Translations under genes and position numbers: made by a program | Notes under the pieces: model-generated | The model's input: only the letters and a program-made list of their open reading frames with translations | What the model was told of the DNA's origin: nothing | Databases searched by the model: none | Part shown: positions 7,454-16,104 of the stretch, in pieces | How the letters are laid out: every line of letters starts with the position of its first letter | Position numbering within the stretch: position 1 is the stretch's first letter | NCBI RefSeq assembly: GCF_004331345.1 | Contig: NZ_SJJZ01000002.1 | Span: 1,488,001-1,552,000, forward strand | Length of the DNA stretch: 64,000 nt | Source: Kribbella soli | GTDB taxonomy: Bacteria > Actinomycetota > Actinomycetes > Propionibacteriales > Kribbellaceae | Reading direction: 5' to 3'

Positions 7454-10165
7454 CTAGCGCGGCCGGCGCGCCAGCCTGAGGTTGACGAGTTCACTGCTGT
7501 CCGTGTAGAGCCTGCGGGCCAGTTCGCCGAGGTTCATCGGACCGCCGCCTGCCTGCTCAACGCGATCGATTCCCTGCATCGTCACGCGCAGGGAATGCCG
7601 GGCTTGTGCCAGCAGTGCGTCCGCGGCCTCTCGATGTATGAAGGCCGAGGCGACCTTCTTCGCGAACGGGCCGAGATCGTCACCGAACGGCGGACCGTAC
7701 TCGACATCACGCGCAAGACGGCCACCCATCTCGGCGTACGTCATGTGTGCGTTCAGCGGCTCCTCGTTCACCTTGTAGCTGATCGATCCGTCCGCTCGGG
7801 TGCGGATGGTGTACCAATCGAGTCCCCGCACAAGCAGCAATGCATCGCGCTCCCAGCCGGTCATGAATCTCAGGTCCGGAGACCGGATCGTGGCATCGAG
7901 CAGCAGACGTCGACCGTCCGCCCTGGCCTCGTCCTCCGTAAGATAGCCGGTGAAGATCCTGGAGATCTCGCTCGTCTCCTCGATCTGCCACTGTGGGAGA
8001 CGGTCGACGTCAAGCCCGAGCTCAACCAGTTCATGGAGCTTCTCCTTGAGCGCCGCACGGGCACCTGGCACCTCCACCTGTGTGAACTCGATGACAGCGG
8101 GACCGGCAGACAGGTTCCAGATCTCGATCAACCGATCGTCGACCTGGTAGTACTCCGGCGGGTTGAGGGCAGGCGGCGAAGCCGACTCCCGCAGCGACTC
8201 GATTTCTGCTGCCAGGTTCGCCAGCTCCCCGCCGGCCACCGGCTCTCGCGAGATTTCCGTCATGGGCAGCAGCGGCGCAAGCCTTACCGACCCTCCAGAG
8301 CGTGCACCGGAGACCCGCTCGGAGTCGGAACCCGATCCATCCGTATCCCTCACCCAAGCGGGAAGCTCAGCGTCAACGGCGCGCAACAGCCCGGCCAGCT
8401 GAGCCTCACAGAGTGCGTCGCAGTCCGCCGTCGTCACATATCCGAGACCTGCCGGGTGCAATCCGAGCAACGTGGCCTGCCGCGAGGTGAAGGCTGGGTC
8501 GCGCTCGAGGTCCACACGACCAGAGAGCGCATCAGCCGCAGCAGAGAGGTAGCCGGCGCCCCACGTCTCCACGGCGTCGCTGATGTCGGCTATCAAGTGC
8601 TCGCCAGATTCGGCAATCAGGCCTTCGCCAGCAAGAAGATCCAGGATCCCGTTCAGGGCGTAAGTCCCGTCCCCAACCAGGATCTGCCGCGTCACCGGGT
8701 CGTGCTCGAGGACGAGAAAGTCATCCGCGCGCCGTACCAGCAACTCCTCGTTCCCGCCCTCCCATTCGCTGCGTTCGATCTCTTCCCACCCGCTGCATTC
8801 AAGCGTGTGGGCAAGGATGTCAAGCAGTCCTTCGGCATAGCCGTAGTCGCTGCCGGAGCCGTACATCTCCTGGTAGACCGACCCGGCAGCGTGCCGGTGC
8901 GCGGCGGACGCTACTCCGGCCGATCGCACCGCCCTCTCGAGAAGAGGGGCGATTTCAGTCTCGATGTCTCTGGCAACGGTTGAACAGCCATCCACCCGGC
9001 ACCAGCCTTCGCCCGGGCACGACACCACGAGCCGGTGAATCGCGGCCAGCTCGTCAGTTCCCGCCGGGGCGCGAGAGATACACAGCAAGTAGCTGTGCAG
9101 CGGTCCGGGAGCGACCCGGGTTCCCTCCCCTTGATCCACCACGGTGCCATCGACGTACACCAGCAGACCGCTGCCCGTCTCGCTCGTCCATGCGGCCAAG
9201 GAGGCAGTCGCCACGGCCAGGTACGCCGTACCTTCGCCGGGGAACCACGAGCTGAGAATCCACTGCGGGCTGTGCCGCCAGGAGTCGACCTCCAGCAACG
9301 CGGAAACAACGGGATCGATCGACTCTGCAATGCCTCTCACCGGCACACCGCCGAGGGTTTCGACAGTCGCGAGAAACTCGCTGGCCACCCCGGCGTCCTC
9401 CCTCACGGCCAAGGCGCGCGGATCCTGGTCGGTCCACCATCGGTGTTCTTCAGGTACGAGTGCCTCGTTGGCCTCGGCGTCGAGCACGAGATCGCCACGC
9501 CCACCGATCCGCAGCAGCTCATACAGGACGAGTTCCAGCTGACCGAGCCCGCCCTCCAGGACATCCAGTTCAAGGCGGCCGTCGTACACCTCGGGAAGTC
9601 GCATGAGGACCTCCCCGAGCTCGGGAAAGCCCATCACCGGCAGCACCCGTCCTGCGGCCTCGGGTTGCTGGTCCGCTTCAGGGTTTGCCTGCTCCTTGAT
9701 GTTGTGTTGCGCCGCATGTTCCTCAGGACTCATGGACAGTCCTAGGTACAACTGTCTCAGTCCGTATCCCGCGGGTGAATCGAGGCAGTGCCTGATCCGC
9801 TCGAGGTGAAAGATCTCGTCGCGCGGACCACCGAGATTAAGCAAGGAGCCGCGCTGCGCGGGGCTCAGCGGCTGGTTGACGAAGAACACGAATCCTGCCG
9901 CCCCGTTCATAGCAACCCCCTCCCTGTCACGTACGAACTTGGCGCGAATCTGGTGGAAAGCCTGCGTGGTCGGGGGGAAGTGCACGGCCGCAACGAACGT
10001 CATGCCATTACGTCGGGCGGTAACATCCTTCCTGCCGTCGGCTCCGCCGAGCGGCGCTTGAGGATCGACATCGGAGTACCCGTTGATCGCGAGCAGCCCC
10101 GCGCACAGACGCTCGGCCTGGATTGCTCCGAATCGCCAATCCCGCAAGAACAGTTCAGTCGTCAC
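7454..10165 (-). CDS. Large protein with nuclease-like N-terminal domain, function unknown
   Basis: About 903 residues from a GTG at 10165 preceded by AGGGGGA. Residues 1-150 look like a degraded restriction-endonuclease-like fold: QAPLGGADGRKDVTARRNGM, then TFVAAVHFPP, then a helix with IRAKFVRDREG. After that comes EIFHLERIRHCLDSPAGYG, a pattern I associate from memory with N-terminal domains of several defence-type proteins. The third catalytic residue expected as ExK reads AAVHF, so activity is doubtful. The remaining 750 residues have no motif I recognise. A membrane-protein gene lies 219 bases upstream on the same strand. Whether this is a defence gene is inference. Confidence 0.7.
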   Translation of the reverse strand: MTTELFLRDWRFGAIQAERLCAGLLAINGYSDVDPQAPLGGADGRKDVTARRNGMTFVAAVHFPPTTQAFHQIRAKFVRDREGVAMNGAAGFVFFVNQPLSPAQRGSLLNLGGPRDEIFHLERIRHCLDSPAGYGLRQLYLGLSMSPEEHAAQHNIKEQANPEADQQPEAAGRVLPVMGFPELGEVLMRLPEVYDGRLELDVLEGGLGQLELVLYELLRIGGRGDLVLDAEANEALVPEEHRWWTDQDPRALAVREDAGVASEFLATVETLGGVPVRGIAESIDPVVSALLEVDSWRHSPQWILSSWFPGEGTAYLAVATASLAAWTSETGSGLLVYVDGTVVDQGEGTRVAPGPLHSYLLCISRAPAGTDELAAIHRLVVSCPGEGWCRVDGCSTVARDIETEIAPLLERAVRSAGVASAAHRHAAGSVYQEMYGSGSDYGYAEGLLDILAHTLECSGWEEIERSEWEGGNEELLVRRADDFLVLEHDPVTRQILVGDGTYALNGILDLLAGEGLIAESGEHLIADISDAVETWGAGYLSAAADALSGRVDLERDPAFTSRQATLLGLHPAGLGYVTTADCDALCEAQLAGLLRAVDAELPAWVRDTDGSGSDSERVSGARSGGSVRLAPLLPMTEISREPVAGGELANLAAEIESLRESASPPALNPPEYYQVDDRLIEIWNLSAGPAVIEFTQVEVPGARAALKEKLHELVELGLDVDRLPQWQIEETSEISRIFTGYLTEDEARADGRRLLLDATIRSPDLRFMTGWERDALLLVRGLDWYTIRTRADGSISYKVNEEPLNAHMTYAEMGGRLARDVEYGPPFGDDLGPFAKKVASAFIHREAADALLAQARHSLRVTMQGIDRVEQAGGGPMNLGELARRLYTDSSELVNLRLARRPR

Positions 10166-10384
10166 GGTCCCCCTTGTGTGGCGTGATGTCTGCGTGCAGG
10201 TTGACAACGAGGCTGTTCGTTGCAGCGGCGTAAGTCCTCAAGAGTCTCGTCGATCACCTGGTCAGTCGCCGGACGACACTACGCAACGGTCGCACAATGG
10301 CCCACAGTATCTGTCCCGCGCCGTCAGCCATGCGGCGCTCGGTGTCCCTAAACGTCGGCGCCAACGTCCGTCCAACCCGATCGG

Positions 10385-11614
10385 CTACTTCAGCACATCG
10401 GCGATCTCCTTGGCGATGGACAGGAGGCCGGTCGCCACGGAAACCCCAACGGCCGCGGCGCCCATGCCTGCTGCCCACCGCCACACGCCCCACGCGCGGT
10501 TGTCCGCGATCCGTGGCGGTGCCGCCCAGGCCGGATCAAGCACCCGTACATCCTTGCCGACCACCAGCCGAACGGCCGCGTCGAGCGCGGGCGCGTCCCT
10601 GATGTCCCCTGGCTTGATGGCAAGCGCGGCGAACTCTGCGAGCACCTTGTCCGCCGCGGACAGAAACGCATCCCGACTCGGCGGCTGCAACACCGTGCGT
10701 TGGCGGATGATGGCAAACCGCAGCGGGCGGACAGCCCTCAGCACCCGGGTCTGATCAGACACGGCACCCGTTTCACGGGCCCGCAGCGTGAAGTCAGACG
10801 GCACCCACGCCATCTCCCAGGTCTCACGAAGTCGGGTCGCACGCCGGCATGGAGGGGCGGTCGGCGTGGGTCGCGCGCGAAACAGCGGCCCGACGGTTTC
10901 GAGGAAGTCTGTCAGGCCGAACCAGCGGGGGTAAACGATGCCGATCGGGATGGCCATCATGACAATCAGCAGCATCCCTACCAGTGCGGCCTGCAGCGGA
11001 GCCCAAAGGCCGTGAACCGGCGCAGTGAAGTAGCCAACCAGTGGCATAAGAAAGAGAACGAAGGCTGCGCAGCGGACCAAGGACCCGTAGGCCTGCCGCC
11101 GCGCGGCGCCGACATAGGTCGTCCACCCATCGCCGTACGGCATGATCCAGGGCAGCTCGTCCATGGCCCTCCTTCCCTCCCGAACCATCGTGACGAACAG
11201 CGCGGTGAAGGATGCAACACCGGACAGCGCGACCACGACCCCGGTCGCCTTGTCGACTTGGGCTATCAACACACCGGCGGACAAGGCCACGAGCACATGG
11301 AACATCGTCGATGTCCCAATCAGACTCGCCCGAAGCAGACGAACAGCCCACCGGAGCGCGCGGCCCCGCCGTTGTCGCGACCTGACGGCCAGGACATTCA
11401 GCACGACCGGGCCGTGCAAAACCACCGACAAGAACTGCAGCGTCCCGATCGTCACTATCAGCGCCATCTGGAGACGTAGCGCCTCGAGAAATCCGTCCAT
11501 GCCACTACTGTCGGCCACCCCACCGACACTTTCAGGGTCCTCTGGTTCAGCGGGGCCGTGTTGGTCAGTTCTGGCGAATGAGATCAAGTCGTCATCGTGA
11601 AACCTCCGGCCCAT
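10385..11614 (-). CDS. Multi-pass membrane protein of unknown function
   Basis: About 409 residues from the ATG at 11614; a later ATG at 11500 is an alternative start just before the first helix. Hydrophobic segments include LQMALIVTIGTLQFLSVVLH, a stretch near SLIGTSTMFHVLVALSAGVL, VVVALSGVASFTALFV, CAAFVLFLMPLVGYF, and AALVGMLLIVMMAIPIGIVY, with another at the extreme C-terminus (WAAGMGAAAVGVSVATGLLS). About 160 hydrophilic residues lie between the last two. No family was recognised. It precedes the 903-residue protein gene on the same strand with 219 bases between them, so they may form a two-gene unit. Confidence 0.65.
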   Translation of the reverse strand: MGRRFHDDDLISFARTDQHGPAEPEDPESVGGVADSSGMDGFLEALRLQMALIVTIGTLQFLSVVLHGPVVLNVLAVRSRQRRGRALRWAVRLLRASLIGTSTMFHVLVALSAGVLIAQVDKATGVVVALSGVASFTALFVTMVREGRRAMDELPWIMPYGDGWTTYVGAARRQAYGSLVRCAAFVLFLMPLVGYFTAPVHGLWAPLQAALVGMLLIVMMAIPIGIVYPRWFGLTDFLETVGPLFRARPTPTAPPCRRATRLRETWEMAWVPSDFTLRARETGAVSDQTRVLRAVRPLRFAIIRQRTVLQPPSRDAFLSAADKVLAEFAALAIKPGDIRDAPALDAAVRLVVGKDVRVLDPAWAAPPRIADNRAWGVWRWAAGMGAAAVGVSVATGLLSIAKEIADVLK

Positions 11615-11838
11615 CGAGCTGATCTGCGGTTGACCACGAACTCCGTGACGCCGGGAATGCCGGTCAGGGCCCTCACTGCCGCATCAAGATACTCCGCCTC
11701 CGCCGACGAACAGATCCTGTGAATCAAGCGGATCGAGCAAACGCGACTCAAGCGACCGCAGCTGATTGCGCCCGTCTGCTCGTAGTCGGACCAGGCCTCG
11801 CCGACGCCCGACCGATGGAGCAGCGTGCGGCGCGGCAC
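11584..11838 (-). CDS. Small hypothetical ORF overlapping the membrane-protein start
   Basis: An 84-codon frame from a GTG at 11838 that ends 31 bases inside the next gene. The middle part (SSAEAEYLDAAVRALTGIPG, then VTEFVVN) has protein-like composition, but the N-terminal third does not, and no clear ribosome binding site is present. It could be a true small upstream partner, the tail of a decayed gene, or chance. The rest of 11839-12003 shows nothing convincing. Confidence 0.25.
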   Translation of the reverse strand: MPRRTLLHRSGVGEAWSDYEQTGAISCGRLSRVCSIRLIHRICSSAEAEYLDAAVRALTGIPGVTEFVVNRRSARWAGGFTMTT

Positions 11839-12003
11839 CTGGTGCCGGAGGCAACCAACTCGTCCAGCGGGAGCACGCGCTGACCGAGGCCATACGTACA
11901 GGGGGCCGAGCCAGGTTCAGCAGCTTCGTCCTAGCGTCCCGAGCGATGTCATCGCGCGCCGGCACCGAGTATCGTCGGCAGGCAACAGGAGGAGGGACAC
12001 GGT

Positions 12004-12345
12004 ATGGCGATTACGCGAGTACTCGCTCACTCCACGGTGACCGATCTGACGATGGCCGAAGACTGGTACACACGACTGTTCGGCCGCGCACCCGACGCTC
12101 GACCAATGCCGGGGCTGCTCGAATGGCATCTGGCTGACACGTTCGGCGTCCAGGTTTGGTCCGAGCCCAACCGCGCCGGACACTCGTCGATGGTGCTCGA
12201 CGAGTCGGATCTCGACGCCCTCGCGGCGCGCCTGGACCAGGCCGGCATCGCACACGACGGGCCACAGGACGCGACCTCGTCGCGGATCCTGTCCCTCGCC
12301 GACCCCGACGGCAATCGGGTCGTATTCGCCGGCGAGTTCTCCTGA
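12004..12345 (+). CDS. VOC family (glyoxalase/bleomycin-resistance-like) protein
   Basis: A small 113-residue protein with one vicinal-oxygen-chelate repeat pair: MAITRVLAHSTVTDLTMAED, then WYTRLFGRAPDARP, and at the end LADPDGNRVVFAGEFS, the standard VOC finish. A very strong ribosome binding site (aggaggagggac) precedes the ATG. Members include dioxygenases, isomerases and drug-binding proteins, so the precise function is open. It stands alone in a gene-poor stretch. Confidence 0.85.
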   Translation: MAITRVLAHSTVTDLTMAEDWYTRLFGRAPDARPMPGLLEWHLADTFGVQVWSEPNRAGHSSMVLDESDLDALAARLDQAGIAHDGPQDATSSRILSLADPDGNRVVFAGEFS

Positions 12346-12421
12346 CGCCTCAAGCGGCCGACTCTGACGGTCAGTAGGGATGACGGCTCGGGATTCCCGC
12401 CGTCAAGTGGTGAGCCAATGG

Positions 12422-12757
12422 CTATCTCGTGCGCACGACGTCCGGCGAGCTTTCGGCGATCCAGACGTCGTCACGTCGTAGGCAGCGTGCCTCCGCCGAG
12501 GGCGGGTAGGGCTGCGGCGGTCGGAACTCGACCAGCAGAACCATGTCAGGGTATTCGGCGAGCACGACGTACATCGTCGAGTCGCGTATGCCGCGAATCT
12601 GCTTGGCGGGGAATCCCCGCACACTTTGTCCCGGCTCGGTTCGGACGCCAGTACCCGTTGGCGGCCCTATCAACACGATGGAGTCGGCTTCGCGGAGGTT
12701 CCTCTCTACCTGCCCAGTTGCACGCCGTCCAGCGCCCGCTTGCAGTGCTGACCTCAA
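12422..12757 (-). CDS. Hypothetical ORF, possibly a gene fragment
   Basis: A frame of 111 codons that would need a TTG start. The C-terminal half (STMYVVLAEYPDMVLLVEFR, then PPQPYPP) is protein-like, with a hydrophobic strand pattern. The N-terminal part is poor and no ribosome binding site is evident. I suspect the 3' end of a decayed gene. Otherwise 12346-12800 holds nothing I can support. Confidence 0.25.
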   Translation of the reverse strand: MRSALQAGAGRRATGQVERNLREADSIVLIGPPTGTGVRTEPGQSVRGFPAKQIRGIRDSTMYVVLAEYPDMVLLVEFRPPQPYPPSAEARCLRRDDVWIAESSPDVVRTR

Positions 12758-12800
12758 AGGTGCCCTGGAATCCGTCCCGTCGGGTGCCTGTCGCGTTGCA

Positions 12801-13004
12801 TCACCGGAGTTGACTGCGTTTGCGCTCGAGCACGTTGAGAACCTCGATCCGGTGCGCGTGGTTGCGTTCGTACCCGATCAGTTGCTCCACCTGCTGGATG
12901 TCCAAAGCCTCAATGCGTGACGGCAGGCAACGAGCCGGGAGGAGGTCGAACTCCGGCACCGGCAAGGACGCGCGATCGCTCCTCATCCTGACTCTGCTTT
13001 GCAT
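12801..13004 (-). CDS. Small protein resembling the DUF8129-type domain
   Basis: The end of this frame reads LPVPEFDLLPARCLPSRIEA, then LDIQQVEQLIGYERNHAHRI and EVLNVLERKRSQLR. This matches my memory of a short actinobacterial domain that begins LPxxxYDxLP, continues with a xxLD...LxxYExxHxxR pattern, and ends in a leucine/arginine-rich helix. ATG codons at 12986, 13004 and 13016 are all possible starts; none has an ideal ribosome binding site. The 13017-13288 stretch upstream shows no supported gene. Confidence 0.45.
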   Translation of the reverse strand: MQSRVRMRSDRASLPVPEFDLLPARCLPSRIEALDIQQVEQLIGYERNHAHRIEVLNVLERKRSQLR

Positions 13005-13288
13005 CGCTGACCACATCCTCTGGTCGGTTCGCTGGACTGAGGCACCCTGTGCCCGACACGATCCCTCCGAAACGGGCCCCAGCGGGACCGGCACCGTGAC
13101 CCTCGAGGTCGTCCGACCGACCCGTCCAGCTGAGGCTCGCGGGGCGGTGCCTGCTGCCGCACCACGAGCGATGATCGACAACGCTGTCCGTGGACAGAAC
13201 ACCAGGGAATCGCCGTGCATCAGTCGCGCCTGCCCGTCGGTGTAGACCGCTCGTCGGCGCTCGGCGCCGGTTCGGTCGCGGTAGCTCG

Positions 13289-14206
13289 TCAGCTTTCGGT
13301 GGCCTGGGGCGGGGCTCCTTCGTTCAGTTCTGCAGAGACGGATCGGCACAGCCGCTGGTTGGCCGCGGCTCGCGCCAGCAAGCAGGAGAGCAGGTACCGG
13401 ATGCCGGCGTCGTCGGTCAGCCGATAAAGCCGCGAGAACTGCATCCGGCGGTCCAGTTCGGCGGTGGCATTGGTCTGGAAGTCGGCGGCAAGGTTTCTGC
13501 TGACGTTGCTGGAGGCCACTTTCCACGGGTTGTCCGCAGCCTGAGGTCCGGCACCGGAGGCGATCGCCTGCTCGAGGTCGGTGCCGGCGATCACCGCGGC
13601 GACCGTCGGGTCGAGCCGGACAGCAGTGTCGAGGACACTCGGTGGAGCATGCTCCAGCAACTGCGCGATCATCGTGGCCAGCATCTCGATGTTGGCCACC
13701 TGTTCGGAGCCGAGGGCGAAGACCAGGTCGCGATACTTGCCGGGAACGTGCATGTCCCACGGCTGGAACATGTAGTGCATGGCAACCCCGATCTCGTTGT
13801 ACTGGCCTCCGAGCACGTCCTCCAGACGGCGGGCGTACATGGCGTCCGGATGCTCGGGAACCGTTGTGAACTGAAGGTCTTGACGGTGGGTGAACATGAG
13901 CCGATCCTCAGCGGGATGAGTGGGTGGTTCCGGTGTCGGCGAGCTTGCTCGTGCACCAGCTGTATGTTCAGAGCCCTGTCGCCGAAGGGCGGCCGGCACG
14001 TACGGCGTTTCCGGGGAAGCCGACTCATCTCGAAAGCGATGGGCTGTACCTCGAGCTGGTCGGTTGTCCGGAGGACGCGCGGAGTCCGTCGCGGACTCGA
14101 TGACCCTGGTCTGTTGCTCGGCCGGCTCGCCGCGCGCCGGGTCGTTCTGGTCAGGGAAGGGTTCGGCCCGGGCGGCCTGGTCGGAGCAGGGAGTTCGTTC
14201 CGTCAT
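13289..14206 (-). CDS. Manganese-catalase-like protein lacking metal ligands
   Basis: The last 202 residues (from the Met at 13897) align by eye with manganese catalases: YARRLEDVLGGQYNEIGVAM, a KYRDLVFALGSEQVANIEML helix, a AADFQTNATAELDRRMQFSR helix and YRLTDDAGIRYLLSCLLAR. Metal ligands expected as TEExxH and DTMHQ read SEQVAN and AAANQ, so one Glu and two His ligands are replaced by Gln and Asn; the first Glu (YNEIG) remains. The usual C-terminal extension is missing. The ATG at 14206 overlaps the zinc-finger stop (ATGA) and adds a 103-residue Pro/Arg-rich low-complexity N-terminus; starting at 13897 is an alternative. Probably not a catalase in practice. Confidence 0.75.
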   Translation of the reverse strand: MTERTPCSDQAARAEPFPDQNDPARGEPAEQQTRVIESATDSARPPDNRPARGTAHRFRDESASPETPYVPAALRRQGSEHTAGARASSPTPEPPTHPAEDRLMFTHRQDLQFTTVPEHPDAMYARRLEDVLGGQYNEIGVAMHYMFQPWDMHVPGKYRDLVFALGSEQVANIEMLATMIAQLLEHAPPSVLDTAVRLDPTVAAVIAGTDLEQAIASGAGPQAADNPWKVASSNVSRNLAADFQTNATAELDRRMQFSRLYRLTDDAGIRYLLSCLLARAAANQRLCRSVSAELNEGAPPQATES

Positions 14207-14457
14207 ACGAAGGCCTCGTCGAAGTAGCACCAGCGCCAGTTCTCACCTGGTTCGAGCGACTGCACGATCGGGTGTCCGTCGTACGCCGCGTGGGCGCGCG
14301 CGTGCTTCAGCGGCGAGGAGTCACAGCAGCCGACGTGACCGCAGCTCAGACAAAGCCGCAGGTGCACCCAGGGCGAGTTCAGCCTGAGGCACTCCTCGCA
14401 CCCTTGAGGCGTGCGTGGCCGGACCGGCCGGATCAAGGTCAGATGAGGATCCATCAT
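14203..14457 (-). CDS. UBP-type zinc finger protein
   Basis: An 84-residue single-domain protein: CEECLRLNSPWVHLRLCLSC, then GHVGCCDSSPLKHARAHA, then GHPIVQSLEPGENWRWCYFD. The CxxC, CxxCGHVGCC and H-rich pattern is the ZnF-UBP fold, which in bacteria is often found near redox or stress genes. An AGGAGG ribosome binding site lies upstream of tandem ATG codons. It overlaps the catalase-like gene and is preceded by a copy of the shared 20-bp motif, so the pair should form one stress-induced transcript. Confidence 0.9.
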   Translation of the reverse strand: MMDPHLTLIRPVRPRTPQGCEECLRLNSPWVHLRLCLSCGHVGCCDSSPLKHARAHAAYDGHPIVQSLEPGENWRWCYFDEAFV

Positions 14458-14526
14458 GCTCGACCTCCTGCTGTCATGGGTCCTGCTGCTGTCCCTTCCA
14501 AATCTTGTCCACCAGCGGATGACACA

Positions 14527-14546
14527 CATCCCCAGAACAGGTGGTT
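14527..14546 (-). promoter_or_regulatory. Copy 1 of the shared 20-bp stress motif
   Basis: Read on the minus strand this is AACCACCTGTTCTGGGGATG. It lies 69 bases before the zinc-finger start codon and fits RACYAC-N8-GGGATG. Five more minus-strand copies and one plus-strand copy occur in this window before stress genes. Confidence 0.6.
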
Positions 14547-14575
14547 GTCCATCCATCGACGAGGCGCCATTCGGC

Positions 14576-15997
14576 TCAGCTACAGGCACGGAGTCCCTGG
14601 AACAGGCCCCGCCGCATCGCCGCTGTCCTCTCGAAGGCACCACCCCGATCGGACCGCGAACCGGCTGGGCTCGTACTGCCGACGACAATGCTGGCCAATA
14701 CCTCGTCGACGTCGCCCGGCGAAAGGGAAGCGCCCTCCAGACCGTTGCCGGCCAGGGCGGAGAGCCATGCACCGGTGAAGCAGTCCCTCTGCAGGCCAGG
14801 CTCCCGGCCCGCCGACGTCACCCCGGCCTGGAACTGGACCGCAAGTCCCCAGGCCTCGCTGAGCGCAGCACCAGTGGCGAGATCGCCGATCCGCCGGTGC
14901 GCCTGGAGAAGTTCGGGCATCACCAAGACCACAGCGTTGTCGTCGGAGCAGTAGCCCGAGCCGGTCCCGACGACACAATTCGCCTCAGGCCGACGATCGA
15001 CCAGCTTGCGTTCCGGCCGGTCGAAAGTCTTGCCGGGAGCAACTTGAGGCACTGCCGCGGTCCAGTAGGCGTCGAGAGACTCGGACAGTACCCGCACCGC
15101 CTCACTGAAGGGCAGATTCCCGGCTGTCCGTGCCTCGGCCACCGTCCGGAACGGCAGTTCGGTCGTCACCGCACGGCCCTGGGGAAACGTCGCGCACTCC
15201 CGCGCTCCGCCTTCGTACCCGGTCTGGAAGGCGTTCACGCGGTCGAAGCCGAGACCGTGCGCCTGGGGATTCGTGGCCGGTGTGCCCGGCTGGTCCCGCA
15301 GTACGAGGATCGTACTGATGGAGGTGTCGAGCGCTCCGACGCTCAGGTCGACCGGATCGTCGGCAGTCTTCTCGGCGTACCGGAGCCAGGAGCCGGCGAA
15401 GCAGTCGGCCTGCAGTTCCGTCACCACCGACGGGGCTTCTACCTCGGCCCGTCGCTGGATCGCATGCCCCATCTCGTGGGCCAGTACGACGGCCGGAGCG
15501 ATCCCGCCGAACTCTTTGTTCAGCTGGGGGAACAGCTGTACGGCGTCGTACGCGATGTAGTCGTCGTCCGGACCGCCGCAGTAGAAGGCGTTGCCCTTCA
15601 GGTCCTCATAGGTCTGGCGTTTACCCGCACAGGTGAAGGGTGGGCTCTGCGGCGTCTTCGCCTGGAATCCGCCACGCAGCTGCTCGAACCGTCTGCCGTA
15701 GACAGCGGGGAACTGGTCATTCCAGAAGTCCAGCAAGCTTCGTTGCGTTGCGGCCGCCGCCGGGTCCAGCGACGCGGGATCCCGGCCGAGCTGGACCTGC
15801 GGCAGGTCGTCGTCGGCGTTCCGATTCGCCACCGCGGCAGCCACCATGAGCGCCACCACTGCGACGACCGCCATCAGTACCAGTGTCGCCACCCCGGCCG
15901 CGCCCTTGCTGCCCCTCGGCGAGCTCACAGGTCGTCCTGTCGGTCGGTCCATCTGTCGTGGCCGACGACTCAATGCAGCACTCTGAACGGGCAGCAT
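14576..15997 (-). CDS. Neutral zinc metallopeptidase (YpfJ-like), membrane-anchored
   Basis: About 473 residues from an ATG with an AGGAG site. One membrane segment lies near residues 32-55 (GVATLVLMAVVAVVALMVAA). The outside part carries the zinc motif VLAHEMGHAIQ and, about 20 residues on, ELQADCFAGSW, as expected for the YpfJ/neutral zinc metallopeptidase family. The family usually has 270-300 residues; here a second YCSDDNAVVLVMPEL / LQRDCFTGAWLSA block looks like a degenerate repeat of the catalytic half. Its own motif copy lies upstream. It diverges from the membrane-protein gene at 16105. Confidence 0.87.
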   Translation of the reverse strand: MLPVQSAALSRRPRQMDRPTGRPVSSPRGSKGAAGVATLVLMAVVAVVALMVAAAVANRNADDDLPQVQLGRDPASLDPAAAATQRSLLDFWNDQFPAVYGRRFEQLRGGFQAKTPQSPPFTCAGKRQTYEDLKGNAFYCGGPDDDYIAYDAVQLFPQLNKEFGGIAPAVVLAHEMGHAIQRRAEVEAPSVVTELQADCFAGSWLRYAEKTADDPVDLSVGALDTSISTILVLRDQPGTPATNPQAHGLGFDRVNAFQTGYEGGARECATFPQGRAVTTELPFRTVAEARTAGNLPFSEAVRVLSESLDAYWTAAVPQVAPGKTFDRPERKLVDRRPEANCVVGTGSGYCSDDNAVVLVMPELLQAHRRIGDLATGAALSEAWGLAVQFQAGVTSAGREPGLQRDCFTGAWLSALAGNGLEGASLSPGDVDEVLASIVVGSTSPAGSRSDRGGAFERTAAMRRGLFQGLRACS

Positions 15998-16058
15998 GGC
16001 TGTCTCCTGCTGGTCAGGGGCTGGGACTCCGAGCATCGCAACCGCTGCCCGGGGCCGA

Positions 16059-16078
16059 CATCCCCTGATCGGGTAGTC
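16059..16078 (-). promoter_or_regulatory. Copy 2 of the shared 20-bp stress motif
   Basis: Read on the minus strand this is GACTACCCGATCAGGGGATG. It sits 61 bases before the metallopeptidase start codon, within the divergent promoter region shared with the membrane-protein gene at 16105. Confidence 0.6.
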
Positions 16079-16104
16079 GTTGCACGACTGGGTACTGAAC
16101 GTCC

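Noticed and set aside
6974..8983. A 669-codon plus-strand frame opposite the 903-residue protein gene
   Set aside because: It has no start with a ribosome binding site and no recognisable domain, and it lies antisense to a frame with consistent protein-like composition.
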